Shown: positions 11,253 through 19,382 of the stretch, in pieces
Layout: each line of letters opens with the position of its first letter
Numbering within the stretch: the first letter of the stretch is position 1
Assembly (NCBI RefSeq): GCF_011046535.1
Contig: NZ_CP049257.1
Coordinates: forward strand, 2,170,001 to 2,234,000
DNA: 64,000 nucleotides
Origin: Nocardioides anomalus
Lineage (GTDB): Bacteria > Actinomycetota > Actinomycetes > Propionibacteriales > Nocardioidaceae
Reading direction: 5' to 3'
Notes under the pieces: model-generated
The model's database searches: none
The model's input: only the letters and a program-made list of their open reading frames with translations
What the model was told of the DNA's origin: nothing
Made by a program: the position numbers and the translations under genes

Positions 11253-11909
11253 TCAGCCGCCCTGGCGCACCGCGTCGGCGACGGGCGTGTCGCCGTTGAC
11301 CAGGTCCCACTGCTTGCCGATGGTGCCGGGCTCGTCGAGCACGGCGGCCAGCACGGCGGCCACGTCGGCGCGGGTGACCTCGCCGCGCTCCACGTCCGGG
11401 CCGAGCGCGACCAGCCCGGTGGCCGGGTCGTCGGTGAGCCGGCCGGGCCGGATGATCGTCCAGTCGAGGCCGCTGTCGCGCACGGCCGCGTCGGCGTCGC
11501 GCTTGGCCTCGACGTAGGCCCGCCAGACGTCCTCGGTGTCCTCGGGCAGCGGGTCGTCCACGCCGATGGCCGAGACCTGCACGAAGCGCGAGATGCCGGC
11601 CTGCCGAGCGCCCTCGACGGACTTCAGCGAGCCCTCGAGGTCGACGGTCCGCTTGCGCTCCTGGTTGCCGTCCGGGCCGCCGCCGGCGGCGAAGACGACG
11701 GCGTCGCAGCCGGCGAAGGCCGCCGCGAAGGCCGCGGCGTCCTGGCTCTCGATGTCGAGCAGGCGCACCTCGGCGCCGCGGGACTCGAGCTCCTCGCGGT
11801 ACGCCTCGCGGCGCACGAGGGCGACCGGGGTGTGCTCGGAGCGCCGCAGCGCGACGAGGAGGTGCTGGGCCACCTGTCCGTGGCCCCCGACGACGGCGAT
11901 GCGGGACAT
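11253..11909 (-). CDS. NAD(P)-binding Rossmann-fold protein (atypical SDR)
   Basis: A 218-residue protein with an N-terminal dinucleotide-binding loop (RIAVVGGHGQVAQHLLVAL), a YEAK-like segment (AYVEAKRDADAAVRDSGLDW) and the TIIRPGRLTD motif typical of atypical short-chain dehydrogenases of the NAD(P)H-binding/YwnB type. These often act as epimerase- or reductase-like proteins with unknown substrates. The ATG at 11909 is used; an in-frame GTG at 11918 would add three residues. It stands alone between the urease operon and the nuclease gene. Confidence 0.85.
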   Translation of the reverse strand: MSRIAVVGGHGQVAQHLLVALRRSEHTPVALVRREAYREELESRGAEVRLLDIESQDAAAFAAAFAGCDAVVFAAGGGPDGNQERKRTVDLEGSLKSVEGARQAGISRFVQVSAIGVDDPLPEDTEDVWRAYVEAKRDADAAVRDSGLDWTIIRPGRLTDDPATGLVALGPDVERGEVTRADVAAVLAAVLDEPGTIGKQWDLVNGDTPVADAVRQGG

Positions 11910-11949
11910 GCCCTCCACGGTACGGGCCGGCCGAGGGCCGGCCGAGCGC

Positions 11950-12876
11950 TCAGCGCATGAGCGCCTCGACGAGCCGGGTGGCCGGCCCCTCGAGGTTGTG
12001 CTTCTCGGCCAGCTCCGCCACCCGCTCCGGGTCGCGCGGCGTGACCGGCCGCTCGAGACCCGTGCGGTCCACGTCGAGGTCCCGGGCCACCGCGACCACC
12101 TGCGGCGCGACGGCCAGGTAGTCGGCCGCCGCCTTGATCTTGCCGCGCGGCCCCGGCCCGAGCTCGGAGTCCGGGTCGCCGGCCGCCGCGAGGATGCCGG
12201 CCATGTCCCCGAACCGGCCCAGCAGCGTGGCCGCGGTCTTCTCGCCCACGCCGGCCACGCCCGGCAGGCCGTCGGAGGCGTCGCCGCGCAGGGTGGCGAA
12301 GTCGGCGTACTGCGCCGCGTCGATGCCGTACTTGCCGCGCACCCACGCGTTGTCGACCCGCTCGTGGTTGCCCACGCCGCGCGCGATGTAGAGCACCCGC
12401 ACCTCCGCGTCGTCGTCGACGACCTGGAACAGGTCGCGGTCCCCGGTCACCACGTCCACCGGCCCCCGCGCGCCCGTCGCCAGCGTGCCGATCACGTCGT
12501 CGGCCTCGTAGCCGTCCGCGCCCCGCACGCAGAGCCCGAACGCGTCCAGCACCTCCAGGATCACCGGCACCTGCACCTCGAGCGGGTCCGGAACCTCCTC
12601 GACGTCCGGCCCGCTCGCGACCTCCGAGACCACCCGGTGCGCCTTGTACGACGGCAGCAGGTCGACCCGCCACTGCGGGCGCCAGTCGTTGTCCCAGCAG
12701 CACACCAGCTCGTCGGGGTCGTACTGCTCGACCAGCCGGGAGATGAAGTCCATGAAGCCGCGCACCGCGTTGACCGGCAGCCCGTCGTCGTCGGTGATCT
12801 CCGGGACGCCGAAGAAGGCCCGGAAGTACATCGAGGCGGAGTCCAGCAGCATGAGGCGGGGCCCGGAGGTGGTCAC
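11950..12876 (-). CDS. 5'-3' exonuclease (flap nuclease-like)
   Basis: A 308-residue homologue of the PolA N-terminal 5'-nuclease domain. Acidic metal-binding residues occur in the expected places: LLDSASMYFRAFFG, ELVCCWDNDWRPQWR, ADGYEADDVIGTLA and VVTGDRDLFQVV, followed by the helix-hairpin-helix LPGVAGVGEKTAATLLGRFG. It lacks a polymerase domain. It would remove RNA primers or flaps during replication and repair. In mycobacteria a similar nuclease gene lies close to helY, so this may be retained synteny interrupted here by urease genes. The GTG at 12876 is the start. Confidence 0.9.
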   Translation of the reverse strand: MTTSGPRLMLLDSASMYFRAFFGVPEITDDDGLPVNAVRGFMDFISRLVEQYDPDELVCCWDNDWRPQWRVDLLPSYKAHRVVSEVASGPDVEEVPDPLEVQVPVILEVLDAFGLCVRGADGYEADDVIGTLATGARGPVDVVTGDRDLFQVVDDDAEVRVLYIARGVGNHERVDNAWVRGKYGIDAAQYADFATLRGDASDGLPGVAGVGEKTAATLLGRFGDMAGILAAAGDPDSELGPGPRGKIKAAADYLAVAPQVVAVARDLDVDRTGLERPVTPRDPERVAELAEKHNLEGPATRLVEALMR

Positions 12877-12914
12877 GGGCCGATCCTGTCAGAGGCGGCG
12901 ACTAGGGTGCGGGC

Positions 12915-13374
12915 GTGACGTCCTCCCCCTCTCGAGGCCACCGACCGGCAGATCCTCCAGCTGCTGGCCGCGGACGGCCGGATGTCCTTCACCGACCTCG
13001 GCAAGGCCACGGGCCTGTCCACGTCCGCGGTCCACCAGCGGGTCAAGCGCCTCGAGCAGCGCGGCCTGATCCTCGGCTACGGCGCGACCGTCAACCACGA
13101 GGCCATCGGCCTGCCGCTGACCGCCTTCATCTCCATCCGCCCGATCGACCCCTCCCAGCCCGACGACTCCCCGGCCCGGCTCGAGGAGATCCCCGAGATC
13201 GAGTCCTGCTGGTCGGTGGCCGGCGACGAGTCCTACATCCTCAAGGTCCGCCTGGCCCGCCCGAGCGACCTCGAGGACCTGCTCGCCCGCATCCGCCTGG
13301 CCGCCAACGTCTCCACGCGCACGACGATCGTGCTGTCGACGTACTACGAGAACCGCCCCGTCACCGGCGGGTGA
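12915..13374 (+). pseudogene. Lrp/AsnC-family regulator, broken by one extra base
   Basis: Starting at GTG 12915 the frame begins MTSSP and then derails; from about 12930 a second frame gives LEATDRQILQLLAADGR, the helix-turn-helix MSFTDLGKATGLSTSAVHQR and the ligand-binding RAM domain to the TGA at 13372-13374. Removing one C from the run of five at 12925-12929 restores a 152-residue protein of normal family size. The frame has no usable start before the ATG at 12982, which would lose the first HTH helix. Lrp/AsnC proteins sense amino acids; this one lies close to the lysine catabolic genes, so control of them is plausible but unproven. Frameshift may be a sequencing error. Confidence 0.8.
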
Positions 13375-13383
13375 CGGGGCGGT
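13352..13383 (+). terminator. Strong hairpin terminator at the end of the Lrp gene
   Basis: Arms at 13352-13365 and 13370-13383 are perfectly complementary over 14 GC-rich bases with a 4-base loop. The hairpin overlaps the stop codon of the Lrp gene. There is no T-run, which is common for actinobacterial terminators. It may also serve the remnant gene arriving from the other strand. Confidence 0.75.
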
Positions 13384-13408
13384 CAGGCTCGGCGCGTGAC
13401 CGCGATGG

Positions 13409-13760
13409 TCACGGGATGACGAAGGTGACTGCGACGTCGGTCCTGGACAAGCCCGGGCCAGTGAAGGAGTCCGTCGCCAGCTCGTACGCACTGGGGCAGT
13501 CGGACGGCTGGGTCGCCCCCGTCGCGGGGCCAGCCGACGTCGGCTGGTCACCACCACGTACTTCGACCGCGCGGCGACCAGGGTCCCGTTCGACGTGAGG
13601 ACGCCGTAGGCGCGGGGCTGCTCGAGCTCTGCGACCGCACCGCCGGCCAGGTCACCGAGGGCGACCGAGCCGTCCGCGATCTGTGCACCGCCGACCGAGC
13701 CGGCGCCGAGGTCGGCCGCCGTCGCAGGGCGCCGACTGCGATCTTGGAACGCAGGTGAGT
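13409..13760 (-). pseudogene. Remnant of a secreted actinobacterial repeat protein
   Basis: Reading the minus strand, one frame holds ADLGAGSVGGAQIADGS followed by PRAYGVLTSNGTLVAARSK and VVVTS; after about 13555 the sense moves by one base to a frame holding PSDCPSAYELATDSF and FTGPGLSRTDVAVTFVIP ending at the TGA at 13409-13411. The order and motifs match a family of secreted actinobacterial proteins with AQI-DGS-L-DL repeats and an RAYG...NGTLVAARSKNV core (from memory). No start codon or signal peptide is found upstream and part of the core looks missing. It is a broken, probably decayed gene. The frame change may partly reflect sequencing error. Confidence 0.6.
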
Positions 13761-13865
13761 TCTGCTCCGGTCCGGGTCTTCTCCCGAGCTCCGGGCGGTC
13801 TCTCGGCACGGACTCGTCTCGCACGACGTGATCGGGCCATGGGCCGGCACTGCGAGGACCAGCCG

Positions 13866-14477
13866 TCAGGTGCGGCCGAGCTCGAACGTCCCGCGCGGGG
13901 CCCGCAGCTCCACCCGGCGCACTCCGCGCGCGCCGCCGACCAGCGTCAACCCGGGCACGTCGCCGCCGAGCCAGGCACCCAGCTCGTCCGAGTCGCCGCC
14001 GAGCTCGACCTCGACCACCTCGGCCGGTCCGCCCTCGTCGGGGTGCACGTCGGCGCCGCGGACCCCGTCCCAGGCCAGGAAGAACGGCACCTGCCGCGCC
14101 GCCATCTCCTCCATGCCGGCCGAGCGCCAGGAGAGGGTGCTGCCGTCGGGGCGGGTCCGCGAGCCGGTCGAGACCGGGAGCCCCAGCCGCGCGGCGGTGG
14201 CCTCGAGGTCGTCCGGCTCGACGGCCAGGCCCAGCCAGGCGTCGCCGTCCGCGCTCGCCTCGAGCACCCGTCGGCCCAGCGGTGTGGTCTCGGCGACGGC
14301 ACGGTCGCCGACGCCCATCAGCTCGACGTACGCCGAGCCGGCCGGGATGATCCGATTGCGGGTGCCCCAGGCGGGGTGCTCGCCGCCGACGACCGACCCC
14401 AGGCCGTGCTCGGCGAGCAGGCGGGCCGCGGCGGCGTCGACGTCGGCGCAGGCGAGGATCAGGTGGTCGAGGCGCAC
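13866..14477 (-). CDS. Glyoxalase-like (VOC-fold) domain protein
   Basis: A 203-residue protein with the start LDHLILACADVDAAAARLLAEHGL and the GEHPAWGTRNRIIPAG segment typical of the glyoxalase-like family of VOC-fold proteins. Two VOC-like halves can be followed (residues about 1-110 and 115-200). The substrate is unknown. The GTG at 14477 is the start. It follows kamA on the same strand after 30 bases, so it may be co-transcribed with the lysine gene, though no functional link is evident. Confidence 0.82.
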   Translation of the reverse strand: MRLDHLILACADVDAAAARLLAEHGLGSVVGGEHPAWGTRNRIIPAGSAYVELMGVGDRAVAETTPLGRRVLEASADGDAWLGLAVEPDDLEATAARLGLPVSTGSRTRPDGSTLSWRSAGMEEMAARQVPFFLAWDGVRGADVHPDEGGPAEVVEVELGGDSDELGAWLGGDVPGLTLVGGARGVRRVELRAPRGTFELGRT

Positions 14478-14507
14478 GCCCCGACGCTAGCCGCTCACCG
14501 TGAGCGG

Positions 14508-15962
14508 TCAGTACGCCTGCAGCGCCGCCGTACGACGCGAGGCCTCGGCCATCTCGGCGGCCTTGAGCGCGGACTCGTCGAGCTGCCCGTGCTCGGCCCA
14601 CCACGCCTGGCCCTCGGCGGAGAGGGAGTGGATCGGGTCGTAGTACTCGTAGGTGCGGGTCAGCGCCTCGGGGTCGGCCGCCTCGATGGAGGTCCGGTAG
14701 TTCTTGGTCCAGTGCGAGATGCCGCGCACCTCGTCATACGACGCGAGCTGGTGCACCCAGCGCTTGCCGACGAACGGCACGTCACAGACGATGCGCGGGG
14801 TGGCGAAGCCCGGCAGGTAGCCCATGATGTGGTGCTGGAGCCGCTGGGCGTCGGCGACCGAGACCCGCCAGTGCTCCGAGAACGGGATCATGTCGCACAT
14901 GTAGAAGTAGTAGGGCATGATCTGCGCGCCGTCGAGCAGCCGGAAGCACAGGTCGAGCAGGGCGTGCGGGTCGGCGTTCACGCCGTTGAGCAGGACGCCC
15001 TGGTTGCGCACGTCGCGCACGCCGGCGTCGAGCATCGCGCGGGCGGCGTCGGCGACCAGCGGGGTCACCGAGTTGGCGTGGTTGACGTGGGTGTGGATGG
15101 CGATGGAGACCCCGCGGGCGCGCGCGGTCGAGGCGACCCGGCCCACGCCCTCGACCACGTCGGGCTGCAGCCAGTGCTGGGGCATCCCCATGAGGGCCTT
15201 GGTGGCCAGGCGGATGTCGCGGATGTTCTCGATCTCGAGCACCTGGGTGAGGAACGCCTCGAGCCGGGGCCACGGCATGTTGGCCACGTCGCCGCCGGAG
15301 ACGACCACGTCGCGCACCTGGGGCGTGCGGCGCAGGTAGTCGAGCATGTCTCCGAGCCGGTCGTTCGGCTTGCCGACGAACTTCAGCTTGTCGATGACCG
15401 CGGTGGAGTTGCCGACCAGGTCCATGCGGGTGCAGTGGCCGCAGTACTGCGGGCACGTGGGCAGCAGCTCGGCGAGCACCTTGGTCGGGTAGCGGTGGGT
15501 CAGCCCCTCGGTGGCCCACATGTCGTGCTCGTGCAGCGAGTCGCGGGTGGCGTGGGGGTGCGATGGCCAGTCGGTACGGCGGTCGGAGAAGACCGGCAGC
15601 ATGTACATCCGGACGGGGTCGGCGTAGAGCGCCTCGGTCAGCGAGCCCGGGCCGGCGGGCGTGAGGTGCGGGACCATCGTGTTGAGCATCTGCGGCGGCA
15701 CGAGCATCGACATCGTGGCGCGCTCGGCCTGGTCGCGCTCGAGGTCGGCGTAGAAGCGCTCGTCGACCAGGTCACCGAGCAGGTCGCGCAGCTGCTTGAC
15801 GTTCTTCACGCAGTGCGCGCGCTGCCACTGGACCGACTCCCACTCCGCGCGGGTGACGTCGCGCCAGCCCGGGAAGCGGGTCCAGTCCGGCTCCACCAGC
15901 TCGACACGCTGGTAGGGGTAGGGCTGACCGGTCTCGAGCCCGATGGACGTTTCAATGGTCAC
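14508..15962 (-). CDS. kamA: Lysine 2,3-aminomutase KamA
   Basis: A 484-residue radical SAM, PLP-dependent enzyme that converts L-lysine to L-beta-lysine. The iron-sulfur cluster motif C-x3-C-x2-C is at Cys170, Cys174 and Cys177 (CPQYCGHCTRMDLVG). The GGD motif for SAM binding (VVVSGGDVANM) and the PLP lysine region (VPFVGKRWVHQL) are present. It is longer than the short EpmB-type homologues, and it lies opposite the rest of the lysine pathway, so catabolism rather than EF-P modification is inferred. The GTG at 15962 starts it, 89 bases from the divergent kdd start. Confidence 0.92.
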   Translation of the reverse strand: MTIETSIGLETGQPYPYQRVELVEPDWTRFPGWRDVTRAEWESVQWQRAHCVKNVKQLRDLLGDLVDERFYADLERDQAERATMSMLVPPQMLNTMVPHLTPAGPGSLTEALYADPVRMYMLPVFSDRRTDWPSHPHATRDSLHEHDMWATEGLTHRYPTKVLAELLPTCPQYCGHCTRMDLVGNSTAVIDKLKFVGKPNDRLGDMLDYLRRTPQVRDVVVSGGDVANMPWPRLEAFLTQVLEIENIRDIRLATKALMGMPQHWLQPDVVEGVGRVASTARARGVSIAIHTHVNHANSVTPLVADAARAMLDAGVRDVRNQGVLLNGVNADPHALLDLCFRLLDGAQIMPYYFYMCDMIPFSEHWRVSVADAQRLQHHIMGYLPGFATPRIVCDVPFVGKRWVHQLASYDEVRGISHWTKNYRTSIEAADPEALTRTYEYYDPIHSLSAEGQAWWAEHGQLDESALKAAEMAEASRRTAALQAY

Positions 15963-15985
15963 TGTGCCACTGTAGGTGGACGATC

Positions 15986-16011
15986 TGCGGCATGTCCAAG
16001 CACACGCCGCA
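15986..16011. promoter_or_regulatory. Candidate operator between kamA and kdd
   Basis: Two 10-base arms, TGCGGCATGT (15986-15995) and ACACGCCGCA (16002-16011), form an inverted repeat with 9 of 10 matches around a 6-base spacer. It lies in the 89-base gap between the divergent kamA and kdd starts, where a regulator could control both. The nearest regulator is the Lrp/AsnC gene at 12915-13374, but binding is inference. Confidence 0.65.
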
Positions 16012-16051
16012 AATCATCCTGTTGAACGCGCAGTCATCGAGGAGAAACTCC

Positions 16052-17077
16052 GTGCGACCGAGTGACCCGACCGGGCTGCACCGTGTGCTGGACGACCGCA
16101 CCGTCCTGCCCCAGGCGGCGCAGCGGCTGGACACCCGGCGCGAGCTGTGGCCCGACGAGGTCCGGATCCGGGTCGAGCGGCTCAACCTGGACGCCGCGTC
16201 GTTCCGCCAGCTCGAGCGCACCCACGCCTCGCCCGACGCGGTGCGCGACGCCGTCCTCGACATCGTGCGCACGCGCGGCAAGATGCAGAACCCCGAGACC
16301 GGCTCCGGCGGCATGCTGGTCGGCACCGTCGAGGAGGTCGGCCCCGAGTCGCCGCTCGGTCTGCGCGTCGGCGACCGGGTGGCCACCCTGGTCTCGCTCA
16401 CGCTCACCCCGCTCGTGGTCGAGGACGACCTGGCGCGCTGGGACGGCCGCTCCGAGCAGGTGCCGGCCGACGGCTACGCGATCCTCTTCGGCCGCTCCAT
16501 CGCCGCCGTGCTGCCCGACGACCTGCCCGCCGAGCTGTCCCTGGCCGTCATGGACGTCTGCGGCGCGCCGGCGCTCACCGCCCGCGTCGTCGAGGGGTAC
16601 GACGCACCGGTGGTCGCGGTCATCGGCGGCGCCGGCAAGTCCGGCTCGCTCTCGCTGGCCGCGGCCCGCCGGGCCGGCGCCAAGCGCACCGTCGGCGTGG
16701 TGCCCACCGAGGCCGAGGCGCAGCTGCTGCGCGCCGCCGGCATCGCCGACGACGTGGCCCTGGCCGACGCCCGGGACCCGGTCGCGCTGCGCGACGCGGT
16801 GGCCGCCGCGGCCGGCGGTCCGGCCGACGTCACCGTGGTCTGCGTCGACGTCCCCGGGTGCGAGGGCGGCGCGGTGCTGACCACCGCGGCCGGCGGCACG
16901 GTCATCTTCTTCTCCATGGCCACGTCCTTCTCCGCCGCCGCCCTCGGTGCCGAGGGGCTCGCGGCCGACGTGACGATGCTGGTCGGCAACGGCTACGTGC
17001 CCGGCCACGCGGCGTACGCCGTGGAGCTGCTCCGTGAGCACGACGGCGTCCGGTCGCTGTTCGAGCGGCGGCTCTGA
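16052..17077 (+). CDS. kdd: L-erythro-3,5-diaminohexanoate dehydrogenase Kdd
   Basis: A 341-residue NAD-dependent dehydrogenase that deaminates 3,5-diaminohexanoate to 3-keto-5-aminohexanoate. The Rossmann loop is VVAVIGGAGKSGSLSLAAAR near residue 185, and the GTVEEVGPESPLGLRVGDRVA stretch (quoted in part) resembles medium-chain dehydrogenases. GAGGAG at 16039-16044 sits 7 bases before the GTG at 16052, so I prefer it to the ATG at 15992, which would read through the operator. The ATG of kamD overlaps the stop. Identity is supported by gene order with kamDE. Confidence 0.9.
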   Translation: MRPSDPTGLHRVLDDRTVLPQAAQRLDTRRELWPDEVRIRVERLNLDAASFRQLERTHASPDAVRDAVLDIVRTRGKMQNPETGSGGMLVGTVEEVGPESPLGLRVGDRVATLVSLTLTPLVVEDDLARWDGRSEQVPADGYAILFGRSIAAVLPDDLPAELSLAVMDVCGAPALTARVVEGYDAPVVAVIGGAGKSGSLSLAAARRAGAKRTVGVVPTEAEAQLLRAAGIADDVALADARDPVALRDAVAAAAGGPADVTVVCVDVPGCEGGAVLTTAAGGTVIFFSMATSFSAAALGAEGLAADVTMLVGNGYVPGHAAYAVELLREHDGVRSLFERRL

Positions 17078-18648
17078 TGGCCCGCAGGCCCCGCGGCAAG
17101 CTCGACCTCGACCCGGTCACCGTCCGCAAGGCGCGCGCGCTGGCCCGCAAGGCGGGCCGGCCGATCGTCGACCTGGCCCAGCAGCACACCACGGTCAGCG
17201 TCGAGCGGGCCACGCTGCGCATGGCCGGGCTCGGCGGCGCCGACGGCGACGGCATCCCGTGGGCCAACCGGCTCCTCGACACCGTCCGGGCGGACGTCGG
17301 GTTGGAGCACGGCGTCGCGCTGCCGGTCTGGGACGCCCTGGTCCGTGGCGAGGCCGAGGACCTGGCCACCCTGGCCCAGAAGGCCGGCGCCGGCTCGGTG
17401 CGGTTCCGGCTGCCCGAGGGCCGCGACGCGACGCGCGCCAGGAGCGCCGCGCGCAAGCAGGTCGGGGCGGGCCTCAAGCGCATCGACGCCCGCCGCCGGG
17501 AGCGCGAGCGGATGGTCCGCAAGCACGGCGACGCCCCGCGCACGCCGTGGATCTACCTCATCGTCGCGACCGGCGACATCATGGAGGACATCCCGCAGGC
17601 CCAGCAGGCCGCGCGCGAGGGCGCCGACGTGATCGCGGTGATCCGCTCGACGGGTCAGAGCCTGCTCGACTACGTCCCCGAGGGCGCGACCCGCGAGGGC
17701 TTCGCCGGCACCTACGCCACCCAGGAGAACTTCCGGCTGATGCGGGCCGCGCTCGACGAGTCCAGCGCCGAGCTGGGCCGCTACGTGCGCCTGACCAACT
17801 ACGCCTCGGGGCTCTGCATGCCTGAGATCGCCACCCTGGCCGGGCTCGAGCGGCTCGACATGATGCTCAACGACTCGATGTACGGGATCCTCTTCCGCGA
17901 CATCAACCCGGTCCGCACCTTCGTGGACCAGCGCTTCAGCCGCCAGGTCCACGCCCGCGCCGGCATCATCATCAACACCGGCGAGGACAACTACCTCACC
18001 ACCGCCGACGCCGTCGAGGCCGCGCACACGGTGACGACGAGCCAGCTGCTCAACGAGTACTTCGCCAAGGAGGCCGGGCTCGAGGACTGGCAGCTCGGCC
18101 TGGGCCACGCGTTCGAGATCGACCCGGACCTGCCGAACTCCTTCCGCATGGAGCTGGCCCACGCGCTGCTGGCCCGCGAGCTGTTCCCGGAGGCGCCGCT
18201 GAAGTGGATGCCGCCGACGCGGCACATGACCGGCGACGTCTTCCGCGGCAACCTGCTCGACGGCTTCTTCAACCTGGTCGGCTCGCTCACCGGCCAGGGC
18301 ATCCTGCTGGTCGGCATGATGACCGAGGCCGTGGTGACGCCGTGGCTCTCCGACCGCGACATCGCGCTGCAGAACGTCCGCTACGTCCTCAACGCCACCG
18401 GCGACCTGCACGAGGACTTCAACCCCGCCCCGGACGGCTTCATCGCCACCCGCGCCAGGCAGGTGCTGGGCGAGACCGTGGACCTGCTCGAGGCCATCGT
18501 CGACGACGGCCTGCTCGCGGCCATCGCGGACGGCACCTTCGGGCTCATGAAGCGCCCCGCCGACGCCGGCCGCGGCCTGGACGGCGTCGCGCGCAAGGCC
18601 GAGGCGTACTTCAACCCCGCCAGCGAGCTGCTCGAGGAGGCGCAGTGA
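17077..18648 (+). CDS. kamD: Beta-lysine 5,6-aminomutase alpha subunit KamD
   Basis: A 523-residue TIM-barrel subunit of the adenosylcobalamin- and PLP-dependent 5,6-aminomutase, which moves the terminal amino group of beta-lysine (or D-lysine) to give 3,5-diaminohexanoate. Long blocks match the family, for example PWIYLIVATGDIMEDIPQA, RSTGQSLLDYVPEGAT, RLTNYASGLCMPEIA and KWMPPTRHMTGDVFRG. Length is normal. The ATG overlaps the kdd stop, and the stop overlaps the kamE start, so the four downstream genes form a tight operon. Confidence 0.95.
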   Translation: MARRPRGKLDLDPVTVRKARALARKAGRPIVDLAQQHTTVSVERATLRMAGLGGADGDGIPWANRLLDTVRADVGLEHGVALPVWDALVRGEAEDLATLAQKAGAGSVRFRLPEGRDATRARSAARKQVGAGLKRIDARRRERERMVRKHGDAPRTPWIYLIVATGDIMEDIPQAQQAAREGADVIAVIRSTGQSLLDYVPEGATREGFAGTYATQENFRLMRAALDESSAELGRYVRLTNYASGLCMPEIATLAGLERLDMMLNDSMYGILFRDINPVRTFVDQRFSRQVHARAGIIINTGEDNYLTTADAVEAAHTVTTSQLLNEYFAKEAGLEDWQLGLGHAFEIDPDLPNSFRMELAHALLARELFPEAPLKWMPPTRHMTGDVFRGNLLDGFFNLVGSLTGQGILLVGMMTEAVVTPWLSDRDIALQNVRYVLNATGDLHEDFNPAPDGFIATRARQVLGETVDLLEAIVDDGLLAAIADGTFGLMKRPADAGRGLDGVARKAEAYFNPASELLEEAQ

Positions 18649-19382
18649 GCATCGTCCGCCCGTACGGCGACGCCACCGGCGACGGCATGGTGCAGCTGAG
18701 CTTCACCCTGCCGGTGCCGCACGACAAGGTCGCCGACGGCGCCGCCGTCCAGCTGGCCAACAAGATGGGCATGGACCCGGCGCTGGTCGTGCACAGCAAG
18801 CCGATGGGTCCGGACTTCACGTTCTTCGTGGTCTACGGCCGGGTCAACCACCTCGTCGACACCAGCACCGTCGAGGTCGTCGAGCGCGACTACCCGCTGC
18901 TCACGCCCAAGGAGGTCAACGCCGCGGTCAAGCGCTCGCTGCGCCGCCGCCTCGTCGTCGTGGGCGGCTGCATCGGCACCGACGCGCACACCGTGGGCAT
19001 CGACGCGATCCTCAACATCAAGGGGTTCGCGGGGGAGAAGGGGCTGGAGTACTACCGCGAGATCAAGGTGGTGAACCTCGGCGCCCAGGTCTCGGTCCCG
19101 CAGCTGGTCGAGCGCGCCCGCGCCGAGAAGGCCGACGCCGTCCTGGTCTCCCAGGTCGTCACCCAGCGCGACGCGCACCTGCTCAACACCCGCGAGATGT
19201 CCGCGGCCTTCCGCGAGGCCTACCCGCCGGAGCGGCGGCCGTTGCTGGTCGTGGGCGGGCCCCGCTTCGACGAGACCATGGCCGGTGAGCTCGGCGTGGA
19301 CCGCGTGTTCTCCCGGGGCACGACGCCCGGCGAGGTCGCGTCCTTCCTCGTGCACCGGATCGCCCCCCGGGCGGCGGCGTGA
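18645..19382 (+). CDS. kamE: Beta-lysine 5,6-aminomutase beta subunit KamE
   Basis: A 245-residue cobalamin-binding partner of KamD. The base-off B12 motif DxHxxG is at Asp113-His115-Gly118 (GTDAHTVGID), followed by the helical segment GFAGEKGLEYYREIKVVNLG and a second Rossmann-like half with VLVSQVVTQRDAHL. The GTG at 18645 overlaps the kamD stop. The organism must therefore make or import cobalamin. No B12 riboswitch is seen upstream of the operon, which has only 89 bases of leader. Confidence 0.95.
   Translation: MSIVRPYGDATGDGMVQLSFTLPVPHDKVADGAAVQLANKMGMDPALVVHSKPMGPDFTFFVVYGRVNHLVDTSTVEVVERDYPLLTPKEVNAAVKRSLRRRLVVVGGCIGTDAHTVGIDAILNIKGFAGEKGLEYYREIKVVNLGAQVSVPQLVERARAEKADAVLVSQVVTQRDAHLLNTREMSAAFREAYPPERRPLLVVGGPRFDETMAGELGVDRVFSRGTTPGEVASFLVHRIAPRAAA

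Noticed and set aside
15963..16051. A B12 riboswitch in front of the kam operon
   Set aside because: The gap is only 89 bases and lacks the B12-box; it is too short for the aptamer.
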